Assembly (NCBI GenBank): GCA_964531095.1
Contig: CAZHED010000011.1
Coordinates: 68,087-132,086, forward strand
DNA from: Palsa-1150 sp964531095
GTDB lineage: Bacteria; Myxococcota_A; Polyangia; Polyangiales; Polyangiaceae
Direction: 5' to 3'
Length of the DNA stretch: 64,000 nucleotides
A model generated the notes under the pieces. That model worked only from the letters and a program-made list of their open reading frames with translations, was not told the origin of the DNA and made no database searches. The stretch's first letter is position 1, and the number at the start of each line of letters is the position of its first letter. A program made the translations under genes and the position numbers. Positions 18,660-27,816 of this stretch are shown here, piece by piece.

Positions 18660-19634
18660 ATGCCGCAAACCCCAGCGCTACCCTACATTCGTCAAGGGAT
18701 CACGCCATTCTTCCGGCTGCCACAAGTCGACGTTCACGCGGCGGCGCCCTATTCCGGGCTCGACGCCGTCGTCGTCGGCGTCCCTTACGACATGGCGACG
18801 ACGTACCATCCAGGAGCACGCTTTGCGCCGTACGAGGTGCGCAGGGTAAGCGCTCTCTTGCAGACCTTTCATCCCGCGCACAAGGTCGACGTGTTCGGGG
18901 CGTTAATGGTTGCAGACGGCGGCAATGTCGCGGTTCCGCCGTTCTCCGCCCCGCTCGCTCGTGACGTCATCGAGAACGAGATCGCGTCGATCGTGGGCGC
19001 GGGAGCCGTGCCATTCGTCGTCGGGGGCGATCACTCAGTCGCGCTTCCCGCCCTGCGCGCGGTCGCCAAGAAGCATGGCCCTCTGGCCGTCGTGCATATC
19101 GACGCGCACCTCGACACGAGCGACGCTGAAGTCTGGGGCGACGCCTATCACCACGGGACTCCGCTTCGGCACGCGATCAAGGAGGGGCTCGTCGAGCGTG
19201 GACAGCTCCATCAGGTCGGCGTTCGAGCGAGCTGGGGAGACGGCCGCGAAGGGGACCTCGCGGCCGATTACGGAGCGACGCTCCACGATGTCTCCAACGA
19301 CGGAGTCGCCAGAGTGGCGTCGCGCATCGTCGCATCTGTCGGACGGCGCCCCGCGTACGTCACTTTCGACGTCGACGCAATTGATCCCGCGTTCGCGCCT
19401 GGCACCGGGACGCCCGTTCCCGGGGGACTCACGTCGCGCGAAGCGATCGCCCTCCTCCGCGGCCTTGCGGGGGTAACGCTCGCAGGAATGGACCTGGTGG
19501 AAGTGTGCCCGGCGCTCGATCACGCGGACATCACGTCGCATCTGGCCGCACACCTCATCTACGAGGGGCTCGCTCTCATGGCGGTCCGAAAGGCGCGGGG
19601 AAACGTGGCTCTACCTCGGTCCGGCGATTCGTGA
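18660..19634 (+). CDS. speB: Agmatinase / ureohydrolase
   Basis: 324 aa with a strong GAGGAGGAG ribosome binding site. All binuclear Mn ligand motifs of the arginase/agmatinase family are present: GGDHS, DAHLD, and DVDAIDPAFAPGTGTP. The HHGTP segment is the agmatinase-type loop. Expected reaction: agmatine + water to putrescine + urea; other guanidino substrates (guanidinobutyrate, guanidine) are possible in this family. The urea product connects it functionally to the urease operon at 52-57 kb, though the genes are far apart. It may belong to the same transcription unit as the preceding PlsC gene (21 bp gap). Confidence 0.85.
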   Translation: MPQTPALPYIRQGITPFFRLPQVDVHAAAPYSGLDAVVVGVPYDMATTYHPGARFAPYEVRRVSALLQTFHPAHKVDVFGALMVADGGNVAVPPFSAPLARDVIENEIASIVGAGAVPFVVGGDHSVALPALRAVAKKHGPLAVVHIDAHLDTSDAEVWGDAYHHGTPLRHAIKEGLVERGQLHQVGVRASWGDGREGDLAADYGATLHDVSNDGVARVASRIVASVGRRPAYVTFDVDAIDPAFAPGTGTPVPGGLTSREAIALLRGLAGVTLAGMDLVEVCPALDHADITSHLAAHLIYEGLALMAVRKARGNVALPRSGDS

Positions 19635-19671
19635 CGATTGTGCTTCGGAAGCGATACGCTATCGTGACTGG

Positions 19672-20625
19672 ATGGGGTGGTTGCCGGCTCCGTGGCACGA
19701 GTATAGGGACGCCGAGGGGTTCGAGACGGCCTGGGAGGCGCTTGCGGTTGATGTCGGGGCTCGCTCCTCATGCGCCGGCTACTCGGTACAGGGTCACCCC
19801 ATCCGCCGATACGATTTCGGCGCCCCGGCGGGAGCGCCCGTTCTTCTCACCGGCCTTGTGCATGGAGTTGAATTCGTCGGTTCCGTCGCCCTCCTCGAGT
19901 TCGTCCGATCGGTAGTTGCTGGGGGGTGCAGTGATCTGCTGCGCCATGCGCGACTCGTCGTCGTCCCGATCGTCAATCCCGACGGGCTTCACGCAAACTG
20001 CACGCGCATCGCCGCCGGTCGCCGCGCCTATCAACGCTGCAACGCTCGAGGAGTCGACCTGAACCGGAACTTCCCACGCCTCCGCGACACGATGCCGCTG
20101 AACCCGCTCGGCGGATCGCGCTGGCGCCGGGCCATGCACTACGTGGGTCCCCACCCGCTGTCAGAACCCGAGACCCGCACGCTGCGCGACATCGCCGACC
20201 AGGAGCGGCCGCGTGTGTCCGTCGGCTTTCACTCCTTCGGCGACTTGCTGCTCTACCCATGGGCGTTCACGGACCGCCCGAACCCGCGCCGCGCGAGTTA
20301 CGAGCGAGCCGGCCGCGCCTTCGTCGACGCGCTTCGGGGCGCGAGCTACCGAGTCATGCAAGCCACCGAGTGGTTCTCCACGGTCGGCGATCTCGACGAT
20401 TGGCTCGACGCAGAGTACGGCACGCTCGCGTTCACGGTCGAGGTGAGCCGCCCCATGCGCCGACTGGCGAATCTGCGTCGCTTGTCCAACCCGTTCGCGT
20501 GGTTGAACCCCGTGGAAGTGGCCCCCGCCGTGACGGGGTTGGCCCCCGGCGTCGAAGCGCTTGTGCGCGAGGCATTGACCGTCTCGGAGAGCGAGCACGC
20601 GGTCGATCCACGAAGCGCCGCGTGA
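19672..20625 (+). CDS. M14-family zinc carboxypeptidase / deacylase
   Basis: 317 aa, cytoplasmic (no signal peptide). Zinc ligands fit the M14 pattern: His64 and Glu67 (HGVEF) and the His of GFHSFGD. VNPDG and RGVDLNRNFP are the substrate-binding segment, and EVSRPMR carries the probable catalytic Glu. The pattern suits M14 carboxypeptidases of the small cytosolic kind, or relatives of succinylglutamate desuccinylase. It ends 21 bp from the convergent lipase gene. Confidence 0.82.
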   Translation: MGWLPAPWHEYRDAEGFETAWEALAVDVGARSSCAGYSVQGHPIRRYDFGAPAGAPVLLTGLVHGVEFVGSVALLEFVRSVVAGGCSDLLRHARLVVVPIVNPDGLHANCTRIAAGRRAYQRCNARGVDLNRNFPRLRDTMPLNPLGGSRWRRAMHYVGPHPLSEPETRTLRDIADQERPRVSVGFHSFGDLLLYPWAFTDRPNPRRASYERAGRAFVDALRGASYRVMQATEWFSTVGDLDDWLDAEYGTLAFTVEVSRPMRRLANLRRLSNPFAWLNPVEVAPAVTGLAPGVEALVREALTVSESEHAVDPRSAA

Positions 20626-20646
20626 TGTGGAGCGCCCGCTGCAGCC

Positions 20647-21852
20647 TCAGGCGGCAATAGAGTTGGCTCGGGCACTCGAGACGAGCCCGGGCACGATCGA
20701 GTCCACCATCGACGCGAATCCCGCGCGGTCGAAGGCGCTCGCGCTGTAAAGCCAGTCGACGTGCGGCGGAGCGCCGTCCCTGCGGCCTCGTGTGCCGGGC
20801 GCCCGCGGGTCCGGCTTGGCGTCTCGAAAATGCCCGATCACGTCGAGGTGGTCGGCATATCCCACCCAGACGAGCTTGCCCCAGAGTTGCGAGCGGAGAG
20901 GGACGACACCGTCGTTCTCCCGTATGCCAGGGGTGCGACCGAACGCGCGGGTGAGCATCTGCTCGTCTGCTTCGGACATGTCGGGAGCTACGCACGGGTA
21001 ACGGGGGTCGTACCTCGCCGCGATTCGATAGAGGGTCGCGAAGATCGCCGCGCTGAGGACATTCCAAGGTCGGAGGAACGCTGGAAGAAACATCCGCGGT
21101 CCCGGAGGGGGCGCCATCGACGCGACCGACTGACACAGGATGCCCGGACGGTCTTCGATCCCTGCCGCGAACAGGTCCATCGCCTCGGGCATGAGCTGCA
21201 CCATGGCGCCCTGGTCCTTCTGGATCGCGTCGACGTATCGGCGCACGTCATTGCTCCGGGCGTCGTCCAACATCCGGAGGAACGCGTCCGTCGCGCGGTC
21301 GAGCACCGCGAGCTCGAGTCCGAGGGCGCGATCGACTCGGGAGAACGCCGCCACGAGCCCACCCACGGCCGCAAGCGGCGGCGAACCGAGCGAGAGCCCC
21401 AGGACCGTGAGTGCGCTCAGAGCGCGCAGAACGCGCGCCCCGCTCACCGTCGTGAAGAAGCTCGCCAGCGGCGTTCCGAAATGCGGTGCGTTGATGGTCG
21501 TAATGCTCGCCAGTCGACTGCGCCATTCCAGGGCGCCGGGTGGCGCCCCGAGCGAGGCGCTGGGCGAGGCAACGAGCCTCGCGTCGAGTCCGCCCGTGGA
21601 GTGCCCGATCAGGTGAATCGGTCCGCCACCTGGACCATCGCTGTCGCAGGTCGCGGCGACGAGCTCAGCGAGCTTAGCCGCGCGGCGACGAATCGACGCC
21701 GTTGGGGACACCTCAAGGACGCGGGTCTGGACTAGCTCGCCGCGTGCTTGAAGGCGCTCAGAAATCGCCCGATCCAGGTGGACGAAGTAGTCGTACGAAG
21801 CAAGCCGACCGAAGCCGAACATCCCCGGCGAAAAGTAGAGACGGTGCAGCAT
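20647..21852 (-). CDS. Alpha/beta hydrolase, lipase-like
   Basis: About 401 aa from ATG 21852. The nucleophile elbow GHSTGG, with Ser in its centre, is preceded by IHLI, as in triacylglycerol lipases. The likely acid is in ENDGVVP and the likely base His in YADHLDVIGHF. Further lipase-like segments are TTINAPHFGTPLA and the long helical lid region between them. No signal peptide is evident, although the sequence begins MLHRLYFSPGMFGFG. It lies 57 bp downstream of the short-chain dehydrogenase gene in the same direction. Confidence 0.8.
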   Translation of the reverse strand: MLHRLYFSPGMFGFGRLASYDYFVHLDRAISERLQARGELVQTRVLEVSPTASIRRRAAKLAELVAATCDSDGPGGGPIHLIGHSTGGLDARLVASPSASLGAPPGALEWRSRLASITTINAPHFGTPLASFFTTVSGARVLRALSALTVLGLSLGSPPLAAVGGLVAAFSRVDRALGLELAVLDRATDAFLRMLDDARSNDVRRYVDAIQKDQGAMVQLMPEAMDLFAAGIEDRPGILCQSVASMAPPPGPRMFLPAFLRPWNVLSAAIFATLYRIAARYDPRYPCVAPDMSEADEQMLTRAFGRTPGIRENDGVVPLRSQLWGKLVWVGYADHLDVIGHFRDAKPDPRAPGTRGRRDGAPPHVDWLYSASAFDRAGFASMVDSIVPGLVSSARANSIAA

Positions 21853-21908
21853 CGAGGGCCACTCTAGCCCTACCCGGGCGCTGTGTCCGTCACCGTACCG
21901 AGGGTGTT

Positions 21909-22694
21909 TCAGCTCGCGCTCGGGCTTCGATTGAGCGCTGCGGCCAAGCGCAAGACCGTCGCGCGAGGCGCGACCCGTAGCGACTGCAAACCGACCTTGT
22001 TCCACAGCCCCGGGACCACCATTGTCTGTCCTCGCATCATGGCGCGATAGGCCTTTCCCGCGACCGCCGGCGCCCCCATGACGGCCATCCGGAAAAGGCG
22101 GGTTCTTTCGTTGCCCGCGATCTCCGAAAACTCCGTGGCCGTCGGCCCGGGGCAGCAGAGCGTCGCGGTCACGCCCGTGCCTCGAAGCTCGAACGAAAGC
22201 GCCTCGGTGAACGAATTCATGAACGCCTTCGACGCGTAGTACACCGCCATGAACGGCCCGGGCTGGAAGCCCGCGGTGGAGCCCATGTTCAGGATGCGAC
22301 CGCTGCCCCTCGCCACCATGGCCGGCAGGAGCAGTCGCGTCAGGTGGACGACCGCGGTGACGTTCACGCGCACCATTTCGATCTCGCGTGCGGCATCGAG
22401 CCTAGCGAACGCTCCGGTCGCTCCGAAGCCGGCGTTGTTGACGAGAAAGTCGACGTGGAGCCCGCGACGCGAAAGCTCGGCGGCGATTCTTTCCGGGGCG
22501 CGATCGTCGTTCAGGTCCTCAGGCAGGGCGACCACGCGAGCTCCGTGCACCTTCTCGAGCTCCGCGGCGAGCTTCTCGAGCCGATCGCGGCGGCGCGCGA
22601 CCAAGACTACGTCGTGCTTTTCGGCCGCAAAAAGACGCGCGATCTCCCTCCCGAGACCCGCCGATGCCCCCGTGACAAGAGCCGTCTTTGCCAT
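21909..22694 (-). CDS. Short-chain dehydrogenase/reductase (SDR)
   Basis: 261 aa from ATG 22694, with GGAGG 6 bp upstream. Classical SDR motifs: TGASAGLG for the NAD(P) pyrophosphate, NNAG, the catalytic Ser in NMGSTAG, and YYASK with the Tyr/Lys pair. Arg residues after the second strand (VARRRDR) point to NADP(H). The substrate is unknown; the DltE/YqjQ-like shape suggests ketone or alcohol redox chemistry. Divergent from the CDGSH gene; likely co-transcribed with the lipase. Confidence 0.9.
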   Translation of the reverse strand: MAKTALVTGASAGLGREIARLFAAEKHDVVLVARRRDRLEKLAAELEKVHGARVVALPEDLNDDRAPERIAAELSRRGLHVDFLVNNAGFGATGAFARLDAAREIEMVRVNVTAVVHLTRLLLPAMVARGSGRILNMGSTAGFQPGPFMAVYYASKAFMNSFTEALSFELRGTGVTATLCCPGPTATEFSEIAGNERTRLFRMAVMGAPAVAGKAYRAMMRGQTMVVPGLWNKVGLQSLRVAPRATVLRLAAALNRSPSAS

Positions 22695-22845
22695 GGACAA
22701 CCTCCAAACCAGAATGTGTAGCCGTGCGCCCGTGCAAATCGAGCCGATTCCGGGTAGCAATCCTCCCGCGAGCGCTCGCAACCAAGTCGTCGGCGGAAGC
22801 GCCGAGCCATCGGACATCCGATCCCGAAGACGAGAAGGCATGCAC

Positions 22846-23523
22846 ATGAAAAAGATCGCAGTCACCGAAAATGGGCCGTATCTCGTCTCGGGCGGTGTGC
22901 CGCTCGCGACTCAGCACATCGTCACGAACGAACAGGGCGAGTCCCTCGAGTGGCGAGAGGGAGATGCGTTTCCTCGATCCAACGCATACGCTCTCTGTCG
23001 TTGCGGGAGCTCGCGCACCAAGCCGTTCTGCGACGGGACGCACAAGCGAATCGGGTTCGACGGAACGGAGACGGCGAGCCGCGAACCGTACGAGAAGCAA
23101 GCCGAGCGATTCGACGGGCCGGCGATGGCGCTCGACGACGCCGAGAGCCTGTGCGCAGGGGCGCGCTTCTGCGATCCGCACGGGCAGGTTTGGAACCTCA
23201 TTGGGAAGAGCGACGCGCCGCACGCGGCCAAGCTCGTGGAGCACGAGGCGGGTCACTGTCCTTCCGGGCGACTGGTGGCGAGATTGCGGGCGACCGGGCA
23301 AGCCGTCGAGCCACATCTCGAACCGTCGATCGGCCTGGTGCAGGACACGGCTCAGGGGGTAAGCGGTCCAATTTGGGTACGCGGAGGCATTCCGGTCATC
23401 GGCGCGGACGGTCACGCTTACGAAGTGCGCAATCGGGTCACGCTGTGCCGATGCGGCGCATCCAGGAACAAGCCATTTTGCGACGGCACGCACGTGTCGA
23501 CCGGCTTCGACGACAAGGGCTGA
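22846..23523 (+). CDS. Double CDGSH iron-sulfur protein with central Fer4-like domain
   Basis: About 225 aa. Two CDGSH [2Fe-2S] motifs, CRCGSSRTKPFCDGTH near residue 48 and CRCGASRNKPFCDGTH near the C-terminus, each with the 3Cys-1His ligand set. Between them is a Cys-containing region (LCAGARFC and EAGHCPSGRL) of the divergent Fer4_19 type often fused to CDGSH domains. An ATG at 22840 is also in frame, but AGAAGG at 22833-22838 is better placed for 22846. The middle domain could carry an additional cluster. Likely role: electron transfer or iron-sulfur handling in the cytoplasm. Confidence 0.88.
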   Translation: MKKIAVTENGPYLVSGGVPLATQHIVTNEQGESLEWREGDAFPRSNAYALCRCGSSRTKPFCDGTHKRIGFDGTETASREPYEKQAERFDGPAMALDDAESLCAGARFCDPHGQVWNLIGKSDAPHAAKLVEHEAGHCPSGRLVARLRATGQAVEPHLEPSIGLVQDTAQGVSGPIWVRGGIPVIGADGHAYEVRNRVTLCRCGASRNKPFCDGTHVSTGFDDKG

Positions 23524-23580
23524 AATCGGTACGGTGCGTCGGGAGCGACGAACTGATGGCGACCCCGAACTCGGAGGACC

Positions 23581-24351
23581 ATGGCCTGGTCTGCTAGACA
23601 GTACACGACGTTCGAAGACGAGCGTACTCGCCCCGTTCGCGACCTCCTCGCCGCAGTCCCAGCCGTCAGCGCGCGCGTGGCCGTTGACGTCGGGTGCGGG
23701 CCCGGCAATTCGACCGAGGTTCTGGCCGCCCGTTTCCCCGGCGCAAACATCCGGGGATTCGACGCTTCGTCCGACATGATCGATGCCGCGCGCCGACGGC
23801 TTCCGCATGTGCAATTTGACCTGTTGGACGTCGCAGAGTGGAGCGACCCGGGACCGTTCGACATCATTCTGGCCAATGCGGTTTTTCAATGGGTGCCCGA
23901 TCATGCCGGTCTGCTGCCGTCTCTCACCACCAAGCTCTCGAAGGGCGGCAGCCTGGCGGTTCAGATGCCAGACAACATCGAGGAACCCGCGCATCGGCTG
24001 ATGCGCGAGATCGCTTCGCACGGACCCTGGGCTCGCAAGCTCGCTGCCGCGACCGGGGCTCGAACGTCGATGGCTGGAGCGGACTGGTACTACCGCCTAC
24101 TGCGCGGGTCTTGCGCGAGAGTCGACGTCTGGCGCACCACGTACCATCACGCACTCGCGGGTGGCCCCGAGTCGGTGGTGGAGTGGTTCAAAGGGAGCGG
24201 CCTTCGCCCGTTCCTGGCGCCGCTCGACGATGACGAGCGCCCAGCGTACCTTGAACGCTATCGGGTCGCGCTGGCGGACGCGTACCCTGCACTCGCGGAC
24301 GGCACTGTTCTCCTGCCGTTTCCGAGGTTGTTCATGGTGGCCACCCGCTAG
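23581..24351 (+). CDS. tam: Trans-aconitate 2-methyltransferase
   Basis: 256 aa. SAM-binding motif I is VAVDVGCGPGNST, motif II is FDASSDM, and post-motif segments FDIILANAVFQWVPDH, VQMPDN, and VDVWRTTYHH follow the E. coli Tam sequence closely along its length, including FPRLFMVATR at the end. Expected reaction: monomethyl esterification of trans-aconitate, which relieves aconitase inhibition. Cytoplasmic, no partner gene. Confidence 0.92.
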   Translation: MAWSARQYTTFEDERTRPVRDLLAAVPAVSARVAVDVGCGPGNSTEVLAARFPGANIRGFDASSDMIDAARRRLPHVQFDLLDVAEWSDPGPFDIILANAVFQWVPDHAGLLPSLTTKLSKGGSLAVQMPDNIEEPAHRLMREIASHGPWARKLAAATGARTSMAGADWYYRLLRGSCARVDVWRTTYHHALAGGPESVVEWFKGSGLRPFLAPLDDDERPAYLERYRVALADAYPALADGTVLLPFPRLFMVATR

Positions 24352-24373
24352 TCCCGTCCAGCTGGAATTCTGA

Positions 24374-24435
24374 CCGCTCCTGCGGTTTTGCTAGCGCCGC
24401 TCGGCCTGGCAATCACAGGACAGAACTTGTGCGGA
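24374..24435 (-). repeat. 62-bp dispersed repeat, copy 1
   Basis: This stretch matches 38529-38590 in inverted orientation at 55 of 62 positions by eye, without gaps. The core, GCCGCTCGGCCTGGCAATCA, is identical. At this copy, 7-bp inverted ends are visible: CCGCTCC (24374-24380) and GGAGCGG (24433-24439). It lies between tam and the Cys-rich lipoprotein gene. Family unknown. Confidence 0.8.
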
Positions 24436-24512
24436 GCGGCACTCGCGGACCCCATGGTCTTACGCATTTTTCAACCCGACGGGCCCCGCCGAACCCTTCG
24501 GCGATGGACTAG

Positions 24513-26663
24513 TCAGGGTCCGCAGTACAAGGTGCCGACCGCTTGCAACCAGGCTCCGAAGTTTCCTTGGTACGTAGCAGGGTTGCACACGGCACCAGCG
24601 CCATCGAGGGCCTGCGTCACGCACGCATCGGCCTGGAAATAGGCCGAGCAGACTCCAGTCTGGACGGCCGTATCGCACGTGATCGTCGACGCCAAGTCCG
24701 CGCAGTTGTAACAGCTCTGCGTGACGCAGTCATCGATGCACGCGTTGTTGTGGTTGCACGTCGCGTCCAGATAGGGAGCGACGCACGATCGAATCCCGAC
24801 TTGCGTCGCGAAGTCGTACTCGAAGTTCTGCAGGCAAACGCTGCATGCTAAATTCGAGTTGTACTCGAAGGTCGTAAACGTGCCGCAGGCTGCCGAGTCA
24901 AAGCCGCCCCCGCACGCCGCGGCCGCGTTCTGAAGCTCCGCGGCCGAGCAGACTTTCTGCCGCGGCGGAGCCCGCTCTTGGAGAGCCGCCGGGCAGCTCG
25001 GGTAGGGCGCGGGGCATTGCATCTGTTGGCTCGTGCAGGTGCGCTGCGCAACGTTGACGTCGCACGTCGATGGCGGACTGAGGGCCGTGCAGTTCCGGCA
25101 CGCGCTGCCCGATTGTCCGCACTGGGTATCGGTGAACCCGGGCTGGCATTTGCCACTCGCGTCGCAGCAACCGTCGCAGTCCTGCGAGCAGAGAAACCCG
25201 CCGTCCGGAAAGTCACACATCCCGTATGCGCCCATCGGCGACGCCCCGACGGTCAGGCACCTGCCGCCGAGGTTCGAACAATCCGCGCAGCGTCTTCCGC
25301 CGAAGCCGCACTGCGTGTCCGTGTTCGCGAAACTGCAGTTGCCGGAGGCGTCGCAACAGCCTTCGCACGTGTTGGGATCGCACGGCGGACCGCCTTCGGG
25401 AGGTGCGACGCACTGCTGATTCGAGCAGATTTGGCCGAAAGGCAAGCACGTTTGGCAGCTCGTTCCAAAGCCGCCACACGATGTGCTCGCAAGTCCCTGT
25501 TGGCACTGCCCGGATTGGTCGCAGCAGCCGGTGGGGCACGTTTCCGCGTTGCACACGCCCGCGTCGGTGGTCGCGCATTGCTCACTAACACACTGCATAT
25601 TGGACAACGTGCAATCCTCACAGTAGATGCCGCCCTGGCCGCACTGAGTGTTCGAAGCACCCGGGTGGCATGCGCCAGCCATATCGCAGCAGCCGCTGGT
25701 ACAGGTACACGCCGGCGCGGCGACGCACTGCCTGTTCGAACAAGAGCTCGGGGTGGCACTGCGCACGATCAAGCAATTCACGCACCCCAAACCACCGCCC
25801 CCACACGCAGTGTCCGAGTCGCCCGCCCGGCAGGTCGACGTGGCGACGTCGCAGCATCCCGATGGACATGACTGAGGGATACACGCGCAATACTGCTGGG
25901 CGGAGCAGCCCTGGCCCGAAGCGCACTTGCGACAAGCAATGCCGCCGGTGCCGCAAGCATCGGACGACGTCCCCGACTGGCAGATGCCGCTGGCGTCGCA
26001 GCAACCGTTTCTGCACGTGAAGAAGGTACACGGGGTCGGAGCGGCCGGGCCGCATGCCCCTCCCGTTCCGGCGTCCGACGAAGTGCAAACGGCTCCCGCC
26101 GTGGTGCAGTCAAAACACTGGCTACCCCTCTGGCCGCACGAGCTCGCATCTTTGCCGGATAGGCACCGTGCACCGACGCAGCACCCGGCGCAGTTGGCGG
26201 GCCCGCATGGGACGGTGTTGCCGGAGCAAGACTTCTGCGCAGGATCGCAGGACAGAAACCCGGTGGCCAAACAGTCTTGGCAGGCCTCGCCCGCCGCGCC
26301 GCACGCATTCGGGGCGATCCCCGGCTGGCATTGCCCGCTCGAGTCGCAACAGCCGGCGGGGCAGGTGGTCCGCGCGCAGGCCGTGGAGATGGCGTCCGCG
26401 GGAGGCTGGGCGACATCCGCGAGCGTTGCGTCCAAGCTCGAGCCGGGGCTCGGCCGCGTGTGCGAGTCAGTGCTTGCGTCGAGGCTCGCTTGCCCGCTCT
26501 CGCCGTCGGTTCCGTCCGCAGAGAGATCGTCTCCGGAGGTCGTCCTACCGCTGCAACCGGCGACGAAGGTCGCAACGCAGAGGATGAAAGGCAGAGCCAA
26601 TCGAAAATGGAGCCGGCCGCAAACGGTCTCTGTCCCGCGTTCTCGTTGCCGCTGCATAACCAT
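24513..26663 (-). CDS. Cys-rich repeat lipoprotein ('GCCD' repeats)
   Basis: 716 aa. After a long N-terminus comes a lipoprotein signal (FILCVATFVAGC, Cys37), then a Ser/Asp-rich linker. Residues about 90-510 form eight repeats of roughly 40 aa: C-x-GCCD-x-SG-x-CQ-x-G... CG-x-GG-x-xC-x-xC, with occasional 'VGAR' or 'VATS' variations. The C-terminal 150 aa are a separate Cys-rich domain (SCPAALQERAPP to GTLYCGP). Such Cys-rich lipoproteins are frequent in Polyangia and should be disulfide-bonded at the cell surface; an adhesion or scaffold role is plausible but unproven. The repeat unit might bind metal, but ligand spacing fits disulfides better. The start at 26663 is uncertain because M at 26657 is also possible. 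Confidence 0.75.
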   Translation of the reverse strand: MVMQRQRERGTETVCGRLHFRLALPFILCVATFVAGCSGRTTSGDDLSADGTDGESGQASLDASTDSHTRPSPGSSLDATLADVAQPPADAISTACARTTCPAGCCDSSGQCQPGIAPNACGAAGEACQDCLATGFLSCDPAQKSCSGNTVPCGPANCAGCCVGARCLSGKDASSCGQRGSQCFDCTTAGAVCTSSDAGTGGACGPAAPTPCTFFTCRNGCCDASGICQSGTSSDACGTGGIACRKCASGQGCSAQQYCACIPQSCPSGCCDVATSTCRAGDSDTACGGGGLGCVNCLIVRSATPSSCSNRQCVAAPACTCTSGCCDMAGACHPGASNTQCGQGGIYCEDCTLSNMQCVSEQCATTDAGVCNAETCPTGCCDQSGQCQQGLASTSCGGFGTSCQTCLPFGQICSNQQCVAPPEGGPPCDPNTCEGCCDASGNCSFANTDTQCGFGGRRCADCSNLGGRCLTVGASPMGAYGMCDFPDGGFLCSQDCDGCCDASGKCQPGFTDTQCGQSGSACRNCTALSPPSTCDVNVAQRTCTSQQMQCPAPYPSCPAALQERAPPRQKVCSAAELQNAAAACGGGFDSAACGTFTTFEYNSNLACSVCLQNFEYDFATQVGIRSCVAPYLDATCNHNNACIDDCVTQSCYNCADLASTITCDTAVQTGVCSAYFQADACVTQALDGAGAVCNPATYQGNFGAWLQAVGTLYCGP

Positions 26664-26777
26664 CTGTGTCGGGCGTGACGGAAGTCCGTCAGGCTGTGGG
26701 CCGTTTCGTCGCGAATCGGAAAGCCCAGCGGGAGATGAAAGCTACGCTCGCACGAGCGCCACATTGTGCGCAGGCCG

Positions 26778-27485
26778 TCAGGGGCCGGCCGAGACGCCCT
26801 CCCGCTTCGCTGCCCCATTCGATGGACGCCGCTCGTACCACTGTTGAGTGACGCGGGCCGCCACGTCGCGGCTGCCCAAGCCGAACGCGAGGGCCGCACC
26901 GAGCGCGATGGCCGCCAGCGTCAGCGTGAAGGCGATCGTCACGATCTCAGGAGCGATCTGGAGCTCGCGGAGCGCCATGAATCCACCCAGCGCCAGGATC
27001 GCCGCGCGAACCAATGACGAGGTGAGCGGTCGTGCAGTCGCGCCCGGCATCGCATTGGCCTCGATCTCGCGTTTGCCGATCCGGTCGTATACCCAGTTTC
27101 CGAAGTAGAGAGAGGCCGCAAAGATGACGGCCGCGCCTACGAGATGGGGCACGTAGGCGACGATCCGCCCTGCGCCGTCGGCCACCATCCCCAGGTTCCA
27201 CGCGCGCGCCGCCTGGGTGATGGCCGCCAGCATCACGACCGCAAAGACCGCCCTACCGGTCCAGCGCGAGCCGTCGTGCGACGCCGTGCCATCCTTGTCG
27301 ATGAGCCCGAGCTTGGTGATCAGACTGTCGTATCCAGCGCGCACGAGGAGTGCGCGAGTGATTCGCTCGAGCGCAACCGCGATTACGTAGCCAACGAGCA
27401 AGATGAGAAGTCCTGCGACGAGATCCGGCAGAAAGCCGACCACTCCGTCGAAGGCTGTGGTGAACCAGTGCATCGTCGAGCTCAT
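26778..27485 (-). CDS. Mechanosensitive-channel-like membrane protein with TM_helix repeats
   Basis: About 235 aa. Two conserved TM_helix segments (LPDLVAGLLILLVGYVIAVAL and YVPHLVGAAVIFAASLYFGNWV) and further hydrophobic helices place it in the family of small conserved-TM-helix proteins related to MscS/CmpX. It lacks a clear MscS beta-domain, and the C-terminus is short (VAARVTQQWYERRP). GGAGGT sits upstream of two adjacent ATGs; 27485 gives the better spacing of 7 bp (27488 is possible). Divergent from the polysaccharide cluster. Confidence 0.7.
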   Translation of the reverse strand: MSSTMHWFTTAFDGVVGFLPDLVAGLLILLVGYVIAVALERITRALLVRAGYDSLITKLGLIDKDGTASHDGSRWTGRAVFAVVMLAAITQAARAWNLGMVADGAGRIVAYVPHLVGAAVIFAASLYFGNWVYDRIGKREIEANAMPGATARPLTSSLVRAAILALGGFMALRELQIAPEIVTIAFTLTLAAIALGAALAFGLGSRDVAARVTQQWYERRPSNGAAKREGVSAGP

Positions 27486-27816
27486 CATGGGGACCTCCAC
27501 GAGCGACGCAACAGAGCGAACGACGTGCCGCGCGTCGAGCTCGGCTGGCCGGCGCGGTGGGGCAGACCAGGCTAGCCGCGCCAAACATCGGAGGTTGAAA
27601 GCCCGACCTGCAACGCACTTTGCACGCGGTTCGCCGGCGGCCGTGATGCCGGCGTCGGCATGGGCCGCCCGCCGCGGCCAGACTCTCCACGGCAGAGGGT
27701 CCGTCGTGGTAGGATCATTCCCGTAATGGACGATTTTTCCCACAGCTGGCGCGTACAGCAGCGCCGGTGCCTGGCGTGTTCATGGCTCTCCCTCCGCGTT
27801 CTATGAAGCACGAACC
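27486..27816. other. Divergent spacer, no gene seen
   Basis: 331 bp between the divergent membrane-protein gene and the first polysaccharide gene; it should contain the promoter of the exopolysaccharide unit. No reading frame here gives recognisable protein. I could not pick a convincing sigma-70 or sigma-54 promoter. Confidence 0.4.

Noticed and set aside
24374..24435. Short coding gene inside copy 1 of the 62-bp repeat
   Set aside because: The frame shared with copy 2 stops after about 22 codons and has no ribosome binding site.
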